Shown: piece after piece, positions 55,491 to 64,000 of the stretch
Layout: every line of letters begins with the position of its first letter
Numbering within the stretch: position 1 is the first letter of the stretch
Translations under genes and position numbers: made by a program
Source: Pectobacterium betavasculorum
GTDB lineage: Bacteria; Pseudomonadota; Gammaproteobacteria; Enterobacterales; Enterobacteriaceae
Assembly: GCF_000749845.1 (NCBI RefSeq)
Contig: NZ_JQHM01000013.1
Coordinates: 1 to 64,000 of the forward strand
DNA: 64,000 bases
Direction: 5' to 3'
The notes under the pieces: model-generated
Told to the model about the DNA's origin: nothing
Databases searched by the model: none
The model's input: the letters and a program-made list of their open reading frames with translations, nothing else

Positions 55491-56651
55491 TTACGCTTTC
55501 TCGACAGCAGTATGGTGGCTGACAGAAGGCCTGATAAACAGTGCCGGAAGCGCCAACAGCGCCATCACCCAAAACGTACCGCCCTGCAAATGCTCAAACA
55601 GGAAACCGGACACCATTGTCATCATCGCGATACTCCCGCCCATCGCCAACGCGGAATATACCGCCTGCAATCGCAATACGTCACCACCGCTGCGCGCCGC
55701 AATGAAGCGCATGGCGGCCAAATGACAGACTGTGAATGTACCGCAGTGCAATATCTGTACCACAATCAGCCACGGCAGAGCCACCGTCGCCCCCATCAAG
55801 CCCCAGCGCACCACGCCGCATACGGCAGAAAGCAGCAGAAGCTGTCTGGCACTCCAACGCCGGAAGAGGCGCTGGCTGAAGGTAAAAATAACAATCTCCG
55901 CGACCACGCCCAACGACCAGAGATAGCCAATAATCGAGGCGGAATAGCCCGAATCCTGCCAATAAATGACGCTGAAACCATAGTAAGCCGCGTGTGCACC
56001 TTGCAACAGCGACACGCAAAGCAGGAAACGCCATACCGCGGGTTCGGTCAGCAATCGTTTCCACGGCGTGACGCTAACCGATTGCGCTGTCGACGTTGCT
56101 GCTTGCGGCATCACGCTAGGACGAAGCAGCGTGCCTAATAGCATCACAACCAGCCCCGCGCTGAGGATTGCCAGAATCGCAGGGTGTCCCCAAATAGCGA
56201 CCAGTTCCCCCGTTGCAGCAGAAGCGATAACAAACGCGATTGAGCCCCAGACGCGCACCTTGCCGTAATCCATCACGACCTGCCGCTGCCACGTCGCAGC
56301 TAATGCATCAGTCAGTGGTACCAGCGGCGCAAAAAACAGGTTAAACCCGATCATCACTATCATCAGCCACAGCCAGGCATTCCCCAGCCAGAAACCAACA
56401 GCCAGCGCCAGTGACAGCAACGCCAGCCCACGTAACACCGTAATCAATTTGGACGGATCTTTCACGCTGGGCGTGATGACCAGACTACCGACAAAGCGCG
56501 CCACCAACCCCGCGCCCAGCAGCATGCCGATCGACTCAGCGGATAGCCCCTCGCCTTTCAGCCACCCGCCCCAAAACGGCAGGAAAACGCCATAGCAAAA
56601 AAAGTAGGTGAAATAGCTCAGCGCCAACCAGCGCGTCGATTGCAAAACCAT
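55491..56651 (-). CDS. hcaT: HcaT-like MFS transporter (3-phenylpropionate type)
   Basis: A 386-residue major facilitator with 12 predicted transmembrane segments, close to HcaT (N-terminus VLQSTRWLALSYFTYFFCYG, then VFLPFWGGWLKGEGLS). HcaT is the predicted uptake carrier for 3-phenylpropionate in Escherichia coli. The start at 56651 follows AAGGGAGGAATC; the longer frame to 56711 is rejected. The hca catabolic genes that accompany it in Escherichia coli are absent here. Confidence 0.87.
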   Translation of the reverse strand: MVLQSTRWLALSYFTYFFCYGVFLPFWGGWLKGEGLSAESIGMLLGAGLVARFVGSLVITPSVKDPSKLITVLRGLALLSLALAVGFWLGNAWLWLMIVMIGFNLFFAPLVPLTDALAATWQRQVVMDYGKVRVWGSIAFVIASAATGELVAIWGHPAILAILSAGLVVMLLGTLLRPSVMPQAATSTAQSVSVTPWKRLLTEPAVWRFLLCVSLLQGAHAAYYGFSVIYWQDSGYSASIIGYLWSLGVVAEIVIFTFSQRLFRRWSARQLLLLSAVCGVVRWGLMGATVALPWLIVVQILHCGTFTVCHLAAMRFIAARSGGDVLRLQAVYSALAMGGSIAMMTMVSGFLFEHLQGGTFWVMALLALPALFIRPSVSHHTAVEKA

Positions 56652-57012
56652 GATTCCTCCCTTTCGACGGTGAACATCCTCGTTCACCCCCTTACGAACC
56701 GTTGCAAACACTACGTTTAAAATTTTACGCTGAAAATGCGCGAACGCTTTTTACTCACGATTCTTTTTGCCAGTGTTTTTTGCTGGTTACTTTTTTTGCT
56801 GGTTACTGTGTCAGAGTGCATGCGGCGGCGCAACGCGTTATTCGATATTAAACGCGAACGAAGGTATCAGCTTGATCAACAGACATAAAAGTTTCCGGGA
56901 GAAATTTTTAACGTTACGTCAGCAACGCCACGCCATAAAAAACGTGGGGAACGTTTTTCAACGTCGCTTGCGACGGCCCGCAAGGTGGCGGCCAGGGATG
57001 GCCCGCCATAAA

Positions 57013-57038
57013 AAACGCCAGCACACAGGCTGGCGTTT
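57013..57038 (-). terminator. Terminator of glyA
   Basis: A perfect 10-bp stem aaacgccagc / gctggcgttt (57013-57022 and 57029-57038) with a 6-nt loop. On the minus strand a run of six T follows, 41 nt past the glyA stop. Confidence 0.9.
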
Positions 57039-57078
57039 GAGACAAGATCCGACAGTGATGTCAGAGAAAAATGCCGAA

Positions 57079-58332
57079 TTATGCGTAAACCGGGAAGCGG
57101 GCGCAGATATCCAGAACTTTTTGCTTCACGCGTTCAATAGTCGCTTCGTCGTTGATGTTGTCCAACACATCACAGATCCAGCCAGCCAGTTCACGTACTT
57201 CCGCTTCTTTAAAACCGCGACGAGTGGCCGCTGGCGTACCGATACGGATACCGGAAGTCACGAACGGGCTCTTCGGATCGTTAGGTACGCTGTTTTTGTT
57301 CACGGTGATGTTCGCACGACCCAGCGCAGCATCGGCTTCTTTACCCGTCAGGTTTTTACTTACCAGATCCAGCAGGAACAGGTGGTTGCTAGTCGCGCCA
57401 GAAACCACGTTGAAGCCACGTGACAGGAAGACGTCTACCATTGCTTTGGCGTTTTTCGCAACTTGCTGCTGGTAGACTTTGAACTCAGGCTCCATCGCTT
57501 CTTTCAGTGCGACAGCTTTACCCGCGATAACGTGCATCAACGGACCACCCTGACCGCCAGGGAAAACGGCAGAGTTCAGCTTTTTATACAGCTCTTCGTC
57601 GCCACCTTTCGCCAGAATCAGGCCACCGCGTGGACCAGCCAACGTTTTGTGGGTAGTCGTGGTCACGATGTGAGCATGAGGAACTGGGTTAGGGTAAACA
57701 TCAGCGGCAACCAGACCGGCAACGTGTGCCATATCAACAAACAGGTAAGCACCGATGCTGTCAGCGATTTCGCGCATCTTCGCCCAGTCAACCACGCCAG
57801 AATAAGCAGAGAAACCGCCAACGATCATTTTTGGCTTGTGGGTACGCGCCAGTTCAGCCATTTCGTCGTAGTCGATTTTGCCGCTTTCATCGATACCGTA
57901 AGGGATAACGTTATACAGTTTACCAGACAGGTTAACCGGAGAACCGTGCGTCAGGTGGCCACCGTGCGCCAGGTTCATGCCCAGAATGGTGTCGCCCGGC
58001 TGCAACAGCGCGGTGTAAACGGCAAAGTTAGCCTGAGAACCGGAGTGCGGCTGCACGTTGGCATAATCCGCACCGAACAGCGCTTTCGCACGATCGATCG
58101 CCAGTTGCTCAACGATGTCCACATACTCACAGCCGCCGTAGTAACGCTTGCCCGGATAGCCTTCAGCATACTTGTTCGTCAGTTGAGACCCTTGAGCCTG
58201 CATAACACGTGGGCTGGTGTAGTTTTCTGACGCAATCAGTTCAATGTGCTCTTCCTGACGCACCACTTCTTGCTCCATTGCTTGCCACAGGTCGGCATCA
58301 TAATCGGCAATGTTCATTTCACGCTTTAACAT
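57079..58332 (-). CDS. glyA: Serine hydroxymethyltransferase
   Basis: A 417-residue PLP enzyme that interconverts serine and glycine with tetrahydrofolate, the main source of one-carbon units. The PLP lysine lies in [18 protein letters not shown] near residue 229, and other motifs are YFGGCEYVD-type and [11 protein letters not shown]. The start [20 protein letters not shown] aligns with Escherichia coli GlyA. It is divergent from hmp and carries a PurR-like operator. Confidence 0.97.
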   Translation of the reverse strand: MLKREMNIADYDADLWQAMEQEVVRQEEHIELIASENYTSPRVMQAQGSQLTNKYAEGYPGKRYYGGCEYVDIVEQLAIDRAKALFGADYANVQPHSGSQANFAVYTALLQPGDTILGMNLAHGGHLTHGSPVNLSGKLYNVIPYGIDESGKIDYDEMAELARTHKPKMIVGGFSAYSGVVDWAKMREIADSIGAYLFVDMAHVAGLVAADVYPNPVPHAHIVTTTTHKTLAGPRGGLILAKGGDEELYKKLNSAVFPGGQGGPLMHVIAGKAVALKEAMEPEFKVYQQQVAKNAKAMVDVFLSRGFNVVSGATSNHLFLLDLVSKNLTGKEADAALGRANITVNKNSVPNDPKSPFVTSGIRIGTPAATRRGFKEAEVRELAGWICDVLDNINDEATIERVKQKVLDICARFPVYA

Positions 58333-58468
58333 CCGGATCTCCTGACTCAGCTAACATAAATATACTGGGAATTGATGGCCTATTTGGGAATTGGCCTACC
58401 CTTTTGGGGAATGGCGTATAGTGTAAACCGTTTTTCCCTAATGAAGATAGGTCTTGACAGAGGTTTTT

Positions 58469-58484
58469 ACGCAAACGATTAGCT
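58469..58484 (-). promoter_or_regulatory. PurR-like operator of glyA
   Basis: ACGCAAACGATTAGCT agrees with ANGCAANCGNTTNCNT at all but one position and lies about 140 bp upstream of the glyA start. PurR control of glyA is known in Escherichia coli. Confidence 0.65.
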
Positions 58485-58639
58485 TCAGGCAGCGCAAGGC
58501 TTCAGCAAATATCTGCTGCGCAGTGGTAAACGGATTTTTCTTCATTCTCAACCTGCTATTTCTTCATGTTATTCCCTTTGGCTCCGCCTAAAAACCCCTA
58601 CCACCAAAAAGGTAATTTACAGCGACGGGCAAACCCAAT

Positions 58640-58662
58640 AAGATGCATATAAAATACAACTT
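58640..58662. promoter_or_regulatory. NsrR-like operator upstream of hmp
   Basis: AAGATGCATATAAAATACAA and the next three bases CTT fit the NsrR consensus AAGATGCATTTAAAATGCATCTT at 20 of 23 positions, 30 bp upstream of the hmp start. NsrR, a nitric-oxide sensor, represses hmp in enterobacteria. Confidence 0.8.
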
Positions 58663-58691
58663 ATAAGTCATACCAATAAAAAGGAGTCACC

Positions 58692-59882
58692 ATGCTGGAT
58701 AACCACACTATCGCCATCGTTAAATCAACCATTCCTCTGCTGGCGGAAACCGGTCCAAAACTGACCGCACATTTCTACGATCGCATGTTTACGCACAATC
58801 CTGAGCTCAAAGATATTTTTAACATGAGCAACCAGCGTAATGGCGATCAGCGGGAAGCGCTGTTCAATGCCATTTGTGCTTATGCGACGAATATTGAGAA
58901 TCTGGCTGCACTGCTGCCCGCGGTTGAGCGCATCGCTCAGAAGCATGCCAGCTTTAACATTCAGGCAGATCAGTACCAGATCGTGGGTACTCACTTATTG
59001 GCCACGCTGGATGAAATGTTTAGCCCAGGACAAGAAGTGCTAGATGCCTGGGGTAAAGCCTATGGCGTGCTGGCGAATGTTTTCATCCAACGCGAGGGCG
59101 ATATCTACCGCAGCACCGAAACGAAAACCGGCGGCTGGAGCGGCGTGCGGCCTTTCCGTATTGTGAACAAGCAGCCGCAAAGTTCAGTGATCACCAGCTT
59201 TACACTGGAACCCATCGACGGGCAGCCTATTGCTGACTTTCAGCCCGGCCAGTATCTGGCGGTTTACATCAAGCACGACAGTTTTGCCAATCAGGAGATT
59301 CGCCAATACTCTCTGACCCATGCGCCGAATGGAAAATCCTACCGGATTGCGGTTAAACGTGAAGCGCAAGGCACCGTTTCTGGCTATCTGCATGATACCG
59401 CTCGCGAAGGCGATATTGTTCATCTGGCGGCTCCGCACGGCGATTTCTTCCTTGATATCCCCACTTCTACGCCGGTTGCGCTGATTTCCGGCGGCGTGGG
59501 GCAAACCCCGATGTTGGGCATGCTGCATACGCTAAAACAGCAGGATCATCAGGCAAAGGTGCTATGGCTACACGCGGCAGAAAATGGCACAGCACATGCG
59601 TTTGCGGATGAAATCAAACAAACAGGACAGTCTTTGCCGCAGTTCCAGCATCACATCTGGTATCGGGAACCGCAGCAGGCCGATCGTCCGGGCGAAGACT
59701 ATCATCACAACGGGCTGATGCAGTTGGCCTCGCTAAAAGGCGAATTAACTACGTCGGATATGCACTATTACCTGTGTGGCCCTGTGGTTTTCATGCAGTT
59801 TGTCGCACAGCAACTGCTGGCAATGGGCATTCCCGCAGAGCAGCTACATTACGAATGTTTTGGTCCACATAAAGTCGTCTAA
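58692..59882 (+). CDS. hmp: Flavohaemoglobin / nitric oxide dioxygenase Hmp
   Basis: A 396-residue three-domain enzyme that converts NO and O2 to nitrate with NADPH. The N-terminal globin domain (1-138) contains the haem-ligand His near residue 85, followed by an FAD domain (about 150-255; [20 protein letters not shown]) and an NAD domain ([12 protein letters not shown]). It starts [17 protein letters not shown] after AAGGAGTCACC. In Pectobacterium and Dickeya it protects against the plant NO burst. It is divergent from glyA with an NsrR site. Confidence 0.97.
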   Translation: MLDNHTIAIVKSTIPLLAETGPKLTAHFYDRMFTHNPELKDIFNMSNQRNGDQREALFNAICAYATNIENLAALLPAVERIAQKHASFNIQADQYQIVGTHLLATLDEMFSPGQEVLDAWGKAYGVLANVFIQREGDIYRSTETKTGGWSGVRPFRIVNKQPQSSVITSFTLEPIDGQPIADFQPGQYLAVYIKHDSFANQEIRQYSLTHAPNGKSYRIAVKREAQGTVSGYLHDTAREGDIVHLAAPHGDFFLDIPTSTPVALISGGVGQTPMLGMLHTLKQQDHQAKVLWLHAAENGTAHAFADEIKQTGQSLPQFQHHIWYREPQQADRPGEDYHHNGLMQLASLKGELTTSDMHYYLCGPVVFMQFVAQQLLAMGIPAEQLHYECFGPHKVV

Positions 59883-59908
59883 CCCTCATTGGTTACGGAT
59901 CAAACCCA

Positions 59909-59933
59909 AAGGTCGCTTATGCGGCCTTTTTTC
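59909..59933 (+). terminator. Terminator of hmp
   Basis: A 9-bp stem with one G-T pair (59909-59917 / 59922-59930), a 4-nt loop and a T-run ending at 59933, 26 bp after the hmp stop. Confidence 0.85.
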
Positions 59934-60043
59934 ATTCTTCAGGCTGCCTCTCTTCCCAGAAAGACCTTACCGATCACAATTTTATGTGCCGATACACTAG
60001 CACTCCGCTAAAAAAGAGGTGGGTCACAAAAAGAAATGCATTA

Positions 60044-60061
60044 TTAAAATAACATTTCATT
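60044..60061. promoter_or_regulatory. KdgR box-like sequence upstream of paeY
   Basis: TTAAAATAACATTTCATT agrees with the KdgR consensus ATGAAACANNRTTTCATT at all but three positions. KdgR is the master repressor of pectinolysis genes in soft-rot bacteria, and pectinase genes follow. It lies about 190 bp upstream of paeY. Confidence 0.5.
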
Positions 60062-60253
60062 TTTAATGAATAATTATTTCACCAAAAGGAACCTCGTTTA
60101 GGCATCGCCCTTGAATCGGCTTGGGTGCACAATGAAGCCCCAGACGTTTTCTCTAAAGGCCGTGACAACAACGATAAAAAGCAGCGACCTTCCATTGATA
60201 ACGCTTGAGTTCATTACCCGTTTCCAATTAACCAACAAGGGATATGTCTAACC
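60062..60253 (+). other. Region between hmp and paeY with a 44-codon relic-like frame
   Basis: Between the hmp terminator and paeY the frame 60074-60208 is open for 44 codons and reads protein-like (LGIALESAWVHNEAPDVFSK and further) but has no start codon near its beginning. I do not recognise its family. It may be the tail of a lost gene or chance. The paeY ribosome-binding region (AAGGGATATGTCTAACC) ends the stretch. Confidence 0.35.
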
Positions 60254-61912
60254 ATGGCAAAACGTTTTTCAGAAAGTGTGGCTTTAGCTCTGATACTTTC
60301 CGCCCCTTTCACTCTGGTACACGCTAAAACTCCCGCTGCTGCACACCAGACCGCCGCGCCAGAGAACGCGAAATGGCTATCGGGTTCAACGCTAGGTGAA
60401 AAAACCGGTTTATCGGGTAATGTCACCGCACGGGATATCCACCAGCCTGCCACCATCATTATCAGAGATCAGCAAGGCCAGAAACGGCAGACACGGACCG
60501 ATGAGCAAGGAAAGTATCACCTTGATATCTCTGGCCTCACACCACCGTTACGTCTTTTAGCCATCGAATCCGGTGGCAATAATTGCCTGCTGAATAATAT
60601 TTCTCGTGCAATTTGTCTGTCCGCCGTTGCCCCTTCATTGCATGACGGCAAAGAAAATATCGCCAATATCAATCCGTTGACTGACCGCATTACTTCAGAT
60701 ATCGCGGTAGCCGCAGGCTACATTGGTCCACAGCAGTTAACAGATGACACGGCATCACCAAAGCTGAACGCTACAGCATGGAAAAAAGCCTACGCCGATT
60801 TTCATGCGGGTTTTAATGGCGCATTGAAGCAGGTAGGCATCAGCGCCCCCGCGCGCTTCGACCCTCTGACCTACCCCGCCGCTCAGCAGGAAGCTGTCAC
60901 CAAAATCGTCAACGTTATTAACCATAACCGTAATTATCACAACAATACGGGCTACTCCGGCCACACGGTGCTGACTGATAGCGCATTTCATCCGATTGTC
61001 GGCCTGAACGATAAAGGTGACTATGAACCATTAGATTATCGGTCTGCCCGCCAGAATCTGGATGCAATTCAAAAAGCGAAAACCCGCATTTTCATCGTCG
61101 GCGACTCAACCGCAGCCACCTATGAAAAAGGGCGCTTCCCACGCATGGGATGGGGACAGGTTTTTGAACAAGAATTCAGTAAAAACAGCGGCGTAAAAGT
61201 TGTCAATGGCGCACGTTCAGGCCGTAGCTCACGCGACTATTTTTACGAAGGCTGGTTCCGTCAGATGCAGCCCCTGATGAAAGAAGGTGATTTCCTGTTT
61301 ATTCAGATGGGACACAACGATCAAAACTGCAACGGTGCCAAAGCGGTACGCGGCCCTGCTGATGTTGCTAACCTCTGCACTTACCCGAACGATGCAGCAG
61401 GAAAAAAACAGGCGCCGCAGGGGAAAGCTGATATGTCATTCCAGACATCGCTGGAACGCTATGTCACTTTTGCCCGTCAGCACAAACTCACACCGGTTCT
61501 GCTGACCCCAACCACCCGAGTCAAAACGGCTGAAGGTAAAGAGGGCACTCCAGCCGTACATAGCCACTTCACCAAGCAAGACTCAGAAAATGGTTATGCC
61601 TTCATCGGCGATTACAGCCAGACCATCAAAAACACGGCAACAGATAACAAGGTGATTTTACTGGACGTTGAACCTGCCACTATCGCGCTGGCGAATCAGG
61701 GCAGCAGCAATCATTGGAAACAATACTGGCTGGCAGTCGATCCCAAGCAATACCCTTTTTATCGCGATCAAGCCGGTAGCCTGAGCAAGCCGGATACCAC
61801 TCATTTTCAGAAAAAAGGCGCTATTGCCGTGGCAGGCATTGTCGCTGATGCCATTCGTCAGGAACCCGCTTTAGCGTCGCTGGCGGAAAAAACGGCCAGC
61901 AAGCACAAGTAG
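60254..61912 (+). CDS. paeY: Pectin acetylesterase PaeY
   Basis: A 552-residue exported SGNH-hydrolase esterase that removes acetyl groups from pectin. A signal peptide (1-24, ending LVHA) is followed by an N-terminal domain of about 250 residues and a rhamnogalacturonan-acetylesterase-like domain. The nucleophile Ser285 lies in FIVGDSTAATY, the block III Asn in MGHNDQN and the Asp-His pair in KPDTTHFQKKG. It matches PaeY of Dickeya, which is grouped there with pelD and pemA. pemA follows 100 bp downstream. Confidence 0.92.
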   Translation: MAKRFSESVALALILSAPFTLVHAKTPAAAHQTAAPENAKWLSGSTLGEKTGLSGNVTARDIHQPATIIIRDQQGQKRQTRTDEQGKYHLDISGLTPPLRLLAIESGGNNCLLNNISRAICLSAVAPSLHDGKENIANINPLTDRITSDIAVAAGYIGPQQLTDDTASPKLNATAWKKAYADFHAGFNGALKQVGISAPARFDPLTYPAAQQEAVTKIVNVINHNRNYHNNTGYSGHTVLTDSAFHPIVGLNDKGDYEPLDYRSARQNLDAIQKAKTRIFIVGDSTAATYEKGRFPRMGWGQVFEQEFSKNSGVKVVNGARSGRSSRDYFYEGWFRQMQPLMKEGDFLFIQMGHNDQNCNGAKAVRGPADVANLCTYPNDAAGKKQAPQGKADMSFQTSLERYVTFARQHKLTPVLLTPTTRVKTAEGKEGTPAVHSHFTKQDSENGYAFIGDYSQTIKNTATDNKVILLDVEPATIALANQGSSNHWKQYWLAVDPKQYPFYRDQAGSLSKPDTTHFQKKGAIAVAGIVADAIRQEPALASLAEKTASKHK

Positions 61913-61943
61913 TCACCAGTCAGGCAAACGATAAGACAGAACC

Positions 61944-61969
61944 ACGCGCGGCGTTACTTAGCCGCGCGT
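61944..61969 (+). terminator. GC-rich hairpin between paeY and pemA
   Basis: A perfect 9-bp stem acgcgcggc / gccgcgcgt (61944-61952 and 61961-61969) with an 8-nt loop, 31 bp after the paeY stop. There is no T-run, so it may attenuate rather than end transcription. Confidence 0.5.
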
Positions 61970-62012
61970 TATAGACCTCCCCCTTTCCTTTACCGATTAC
62001 AGGACTCTGGAC

Positions 62013-63119
62013 ATGATAAACGCCTCACATCTCGGCAAAACACTGACCTTAGCCATGTTAATTTCCTCACCCTGGGCGTTAGCACAGGCAGCTGACTACA
62101 ATGCGCTGGTTTCCGCCAATGCAACGGACGCCAAAGCCTACAAAACCATTACTGAAGCTATCGCCAGTGCCCCGGCAGACAGTTCTCCGTTTGTTATCTA
62201 TGTGAAAAATGGCGTATACCACGAGCGCCTCACCATTACGCGTCCCAACATTCATCTCCAGGGCGAAAGCCGTGACGGCACCGTGATCACCGCGACCACC
62301 GCGGCGGGTATGCTCAAGCCCGATGGCAGCAAATGGGGAACCTATGGCAGCAACACGGTGAAAGTCGATGCCCCCGATTTCAGCGCCCGTTCACTGACCA
62401 TCAGCAATGATTTCGATTACCCTGCCAATCAGGCAAAAGCGAATGAGGATCCAACCAAATTAAAAGACTCGCAGGCCGTAGCATTATTAGTTGCCGAAAA
62501 TAGCGATCGTGCGTGGTTCCATGATGTCAGCCTGACTGGCTATCAGGACACGTTGTATGTGAAAGGTGGACGCAGCTTCTTCTCAAAATGCCGTATCAGC
62601 GGCACCGTTGATTTCATTTTTGGCAACGGTACTGCACTGTTTGACGATTGCGACATCGTCGCGCGTAACCGTACCGACGTGAAAGATCAGCCTCTTGGCT
62701 ATCTCACCGCCCCCAGCACCGACATTAAGCAAAAATATGGTTTAGTCATTACCAATAGCCGGGTGATTAAAGAGAAAGACGTTCCGGCGAAAAGCTATGG
62801 TTTAGGCCGCCCCTGGCATCCAACGACCACCTTTGAGGATGGTCGCTATGCCGATCCTAACGCTATCGGCCAGACTGTATTCCTGAACAGCAGCATGGAT
62901 GACCACATCTATGGCTGGGACAAAATGTCAGGCAAAGATAAACAAGGTGAGAAAATCTGGTTCCATCCGCAGGATTCACGCTTTTTCGAATATAAGTCCA
63001 GCGGAAAAGGCGCAGAGAAAAACGATCAGCGCCGCCAGTTAAGCGAGGCAGAAGCGGCAGAATACACCGCAGATAAAGTGCTGGCAGGTTGGGTGCCTAC
63101 CGCACCGAAAGGGAAGTAA
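62013..63119 (+). CDS. pemA: Pectinesterase A (pectin methylesterase)
   Basis: A 368-residue secreted CE8 enzyme that de-methylates pectin so that pectate lyases can act. The signal peptide (1-26, ending WALAQA) leads to a right-handed beta-helix. The catalytic Asp residues are Asp179 (GYQDTLYV) and Asp200 (GTVDFIFGNG), and GLGRPWHP supplies the conserved Arg/Trp. The start at 62013 is preceded by AGGACTCTGGAC. It follows paeY and so probably works on de-acetylated pectin in sequence. Confidence 0.95.
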   Translation: MINASHLGKTLTLAMLISSPWALAQAADYNALVSANATDAKAYKTITEAIASAPADSSPFVIYVKNGVYHERLTITRPNIHLQGESRDGTVITATTAAGMLKPDGSKWGTYGSNTVKVDAPDFSARSLTISNDFDYPANQAKANEDPTKLKDSQAVALLVAENSDRAWFHDVSLTGYQDTLYVKGGRSFFSKCRISGTVDFIFGNGTALFDDCDIVARNRTDVKDQPLGYLTAPSTDIKQKYGLVITNSRVIKEKDVPAKSYGLGRPWHPTTTFEDGRYADPNAIGQTVFLNSSMDDHIYGWDKMSGKDKQGEKIWFHPQDSRFFEYKSSGKGAEKNDQRRQLSEAEAAEYTADKVLAGWVPTAPKGK

Positions 63120-63126
63120 GTGTGAC

Positions 63127-63153
63127 GAAGCCAGCCCTCATCAGGCTGGCTTC
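63127..63153. terminator. Hairpin between pemA and glnB
   Basis: A perfect 10-bp stem gaagccagcc / ggctggcttc (63127-63136 and 63144-63153) with a 7-nt loop, 7 bp after the pemA stop. No clear T-run. Confidence 0.6.
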
Positions 63154-63209
63154 CTGAAACTCGAATTACGCAGAGTATATTGCGATATTAACAGAGTGAG
63201 GCGAAACGA

Positions 63210-63563
<354 letters not shown>

Positions 63564-63706
63564 TTATCTATGTTGCGGCCAAAGCCGAGCATCAGCGAAT
63601 AAACAGCATGTCAGAACTTAGGCAGACAATCTATATCCGTATACTTTACGCTGCTTGTGAGTTGGGTACTTAACTCTTCCGCATCACACTGCCTGTTCTC
63701 TCAGCG

Positions 63707-64000
63707 CTAGTCTTTAAAATCGTTGGCATCCAGCTCGTGGCGACCCAACAGCTTATAAAATTCTGTTCGATTACGCCCAGCCATCCGCGCGGCCTGCGTC
63801 ACGTTACCTTTGGCGATCTGTAATAATTTTCGCAAATAGTTAAGCTCAAACTGATGCCGCGCTTCAACAAACGTCGGCAACGCGGTGTTTTCACCTTCCA
63901 GCGCCTGCTCAACCAGCGCATCGCTGATTACCGGTGCGCTGGTCAACGCGACACACTGTTCAATGACATTCACCAACTGGCGCACGTTACCCGGCCAGCT
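63707..64000 (-). CDS. glrR: Sigma-54 response regulator GlrR, C-terminal part
   Basis: The last 97 codons, with the 5' part beyond the window edge. It begins SWPGNVRQLVNVIEQ, the AAA+ lid motif of sigma-54 activators, and ends in a Fis-type HTH (GNVTQAARMAGRNRTEFYKL) and LGRHELDANDFKD. Position next to glnB and this C-terminus identify GlrR (YfhA), the partner of GlrK, which in Escherichia coli activates glmY and rpoE. Confidence 0.9.
   Translation of the reverse strand, partial: SWPGNVRQLVNVIEQCVALTSAPVISDALVEQALEGENTALPTFVEARHQFELNYLRKLLQIAKGNVTQAARMAGRNRTEFYKLLGRHELDANDFKD

Noticed and set aside
55470-56138. 222-codon plus-strand frame opposite hcaT
   Set aside because: Fully antisense to a clear 12-helix transporter; basic low-complexity translation.
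57463-58230. 255-codon plus-strand frame opposite glyA
   Set aside because: Antisense to glyA; no family features.

Overview
The window is a chromosomal segment of a soft-rot enterobacterium, most likely Pectobacterium. The backbone follows the Enterobacterales order xseA/guaBA, yfgJ-der-bamB-yfgM-hisS-ispG-rodZ-pilW-rlmN-ndk, sseA/sseB-pepB, isc operon, trmJ/suhB, hcaT, glyA/hmp, glnB/glrR. Plant-pathogen genes are set into it: pectin acetylesterase and pectin methylesterase (paeY-pemA), a protealysin/Prt1-type metalloprotease with its inhibitor, and a secreted penicillin-V-acylase-type hydrolase close to the Pectobacterium enzyme known to act on acyl-homoserine lactones. No rRNA, tRNA or CRISPR was seen.

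Region 1 (1-9.9 kb) is accessory. It holds the 3' end of an IS3-like transposase whose terminus seems to give adhP its -35 box, a TauE/SafE exporter beside an internally deleted LysR regulator, DUF3750, a SnoaL-like remnant, the acylase, a stop-disrupted Nlp-type regulator, a TetR/oxidoreductase/aldo-keto-reductase module with a double palindromic operator, and a RIO-like kinase.

Region 2 (10.5-16.2 kb) is a mobile island against the 3' end of guaA, with a P4-type integrase next to guaA and a second, unusual tyrosine recombinase. Between them are an Nlp-type regulator and two tandem genes that look like restriction-modification controller (C) proteins, each with a C-box-like operator. They sit directly upstream of an AT-rich gene with a C-terminal Apea-like HEPN RNase motif. 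This C-C-HEPN arrangement is the best candidate for an undescribed system.

Region 3 (16.2-33.9 kb) is housekeeping: GMP synthesis, exonuclease VII, ribosome GTPase Der, outer-membrane assembly, histidyl-tRNA synthetase, isoprenoid synthesis, cell shape, rRNA/tRNA methylation and nucleotide kinase. The protease/inhibitor pair and an AEC transporter are inserted.

Region 4 (34-47.4 kb) has an alpha-glucoside PTS/6-phospho-alpha-glucosidase pair separated from an RpiR regulator by sseA, then sseB, pepB and the whole isc Fe-S operon with an IscR site and a terminator-like hairpin between iscR and iscS.

Region 5 (47.5-64 kb) has trmJ, suhB (with a boxA-like leader), a Fur-type iron ABC transporter with a second convergent binding protein, a DUF1007/NicO metal pair with a Zur-like site, hcaT, glyA and hmp (PurR and NsrR sites), paeY-pemA with a KdgR-like site, glnB and the 3' end of glrR.
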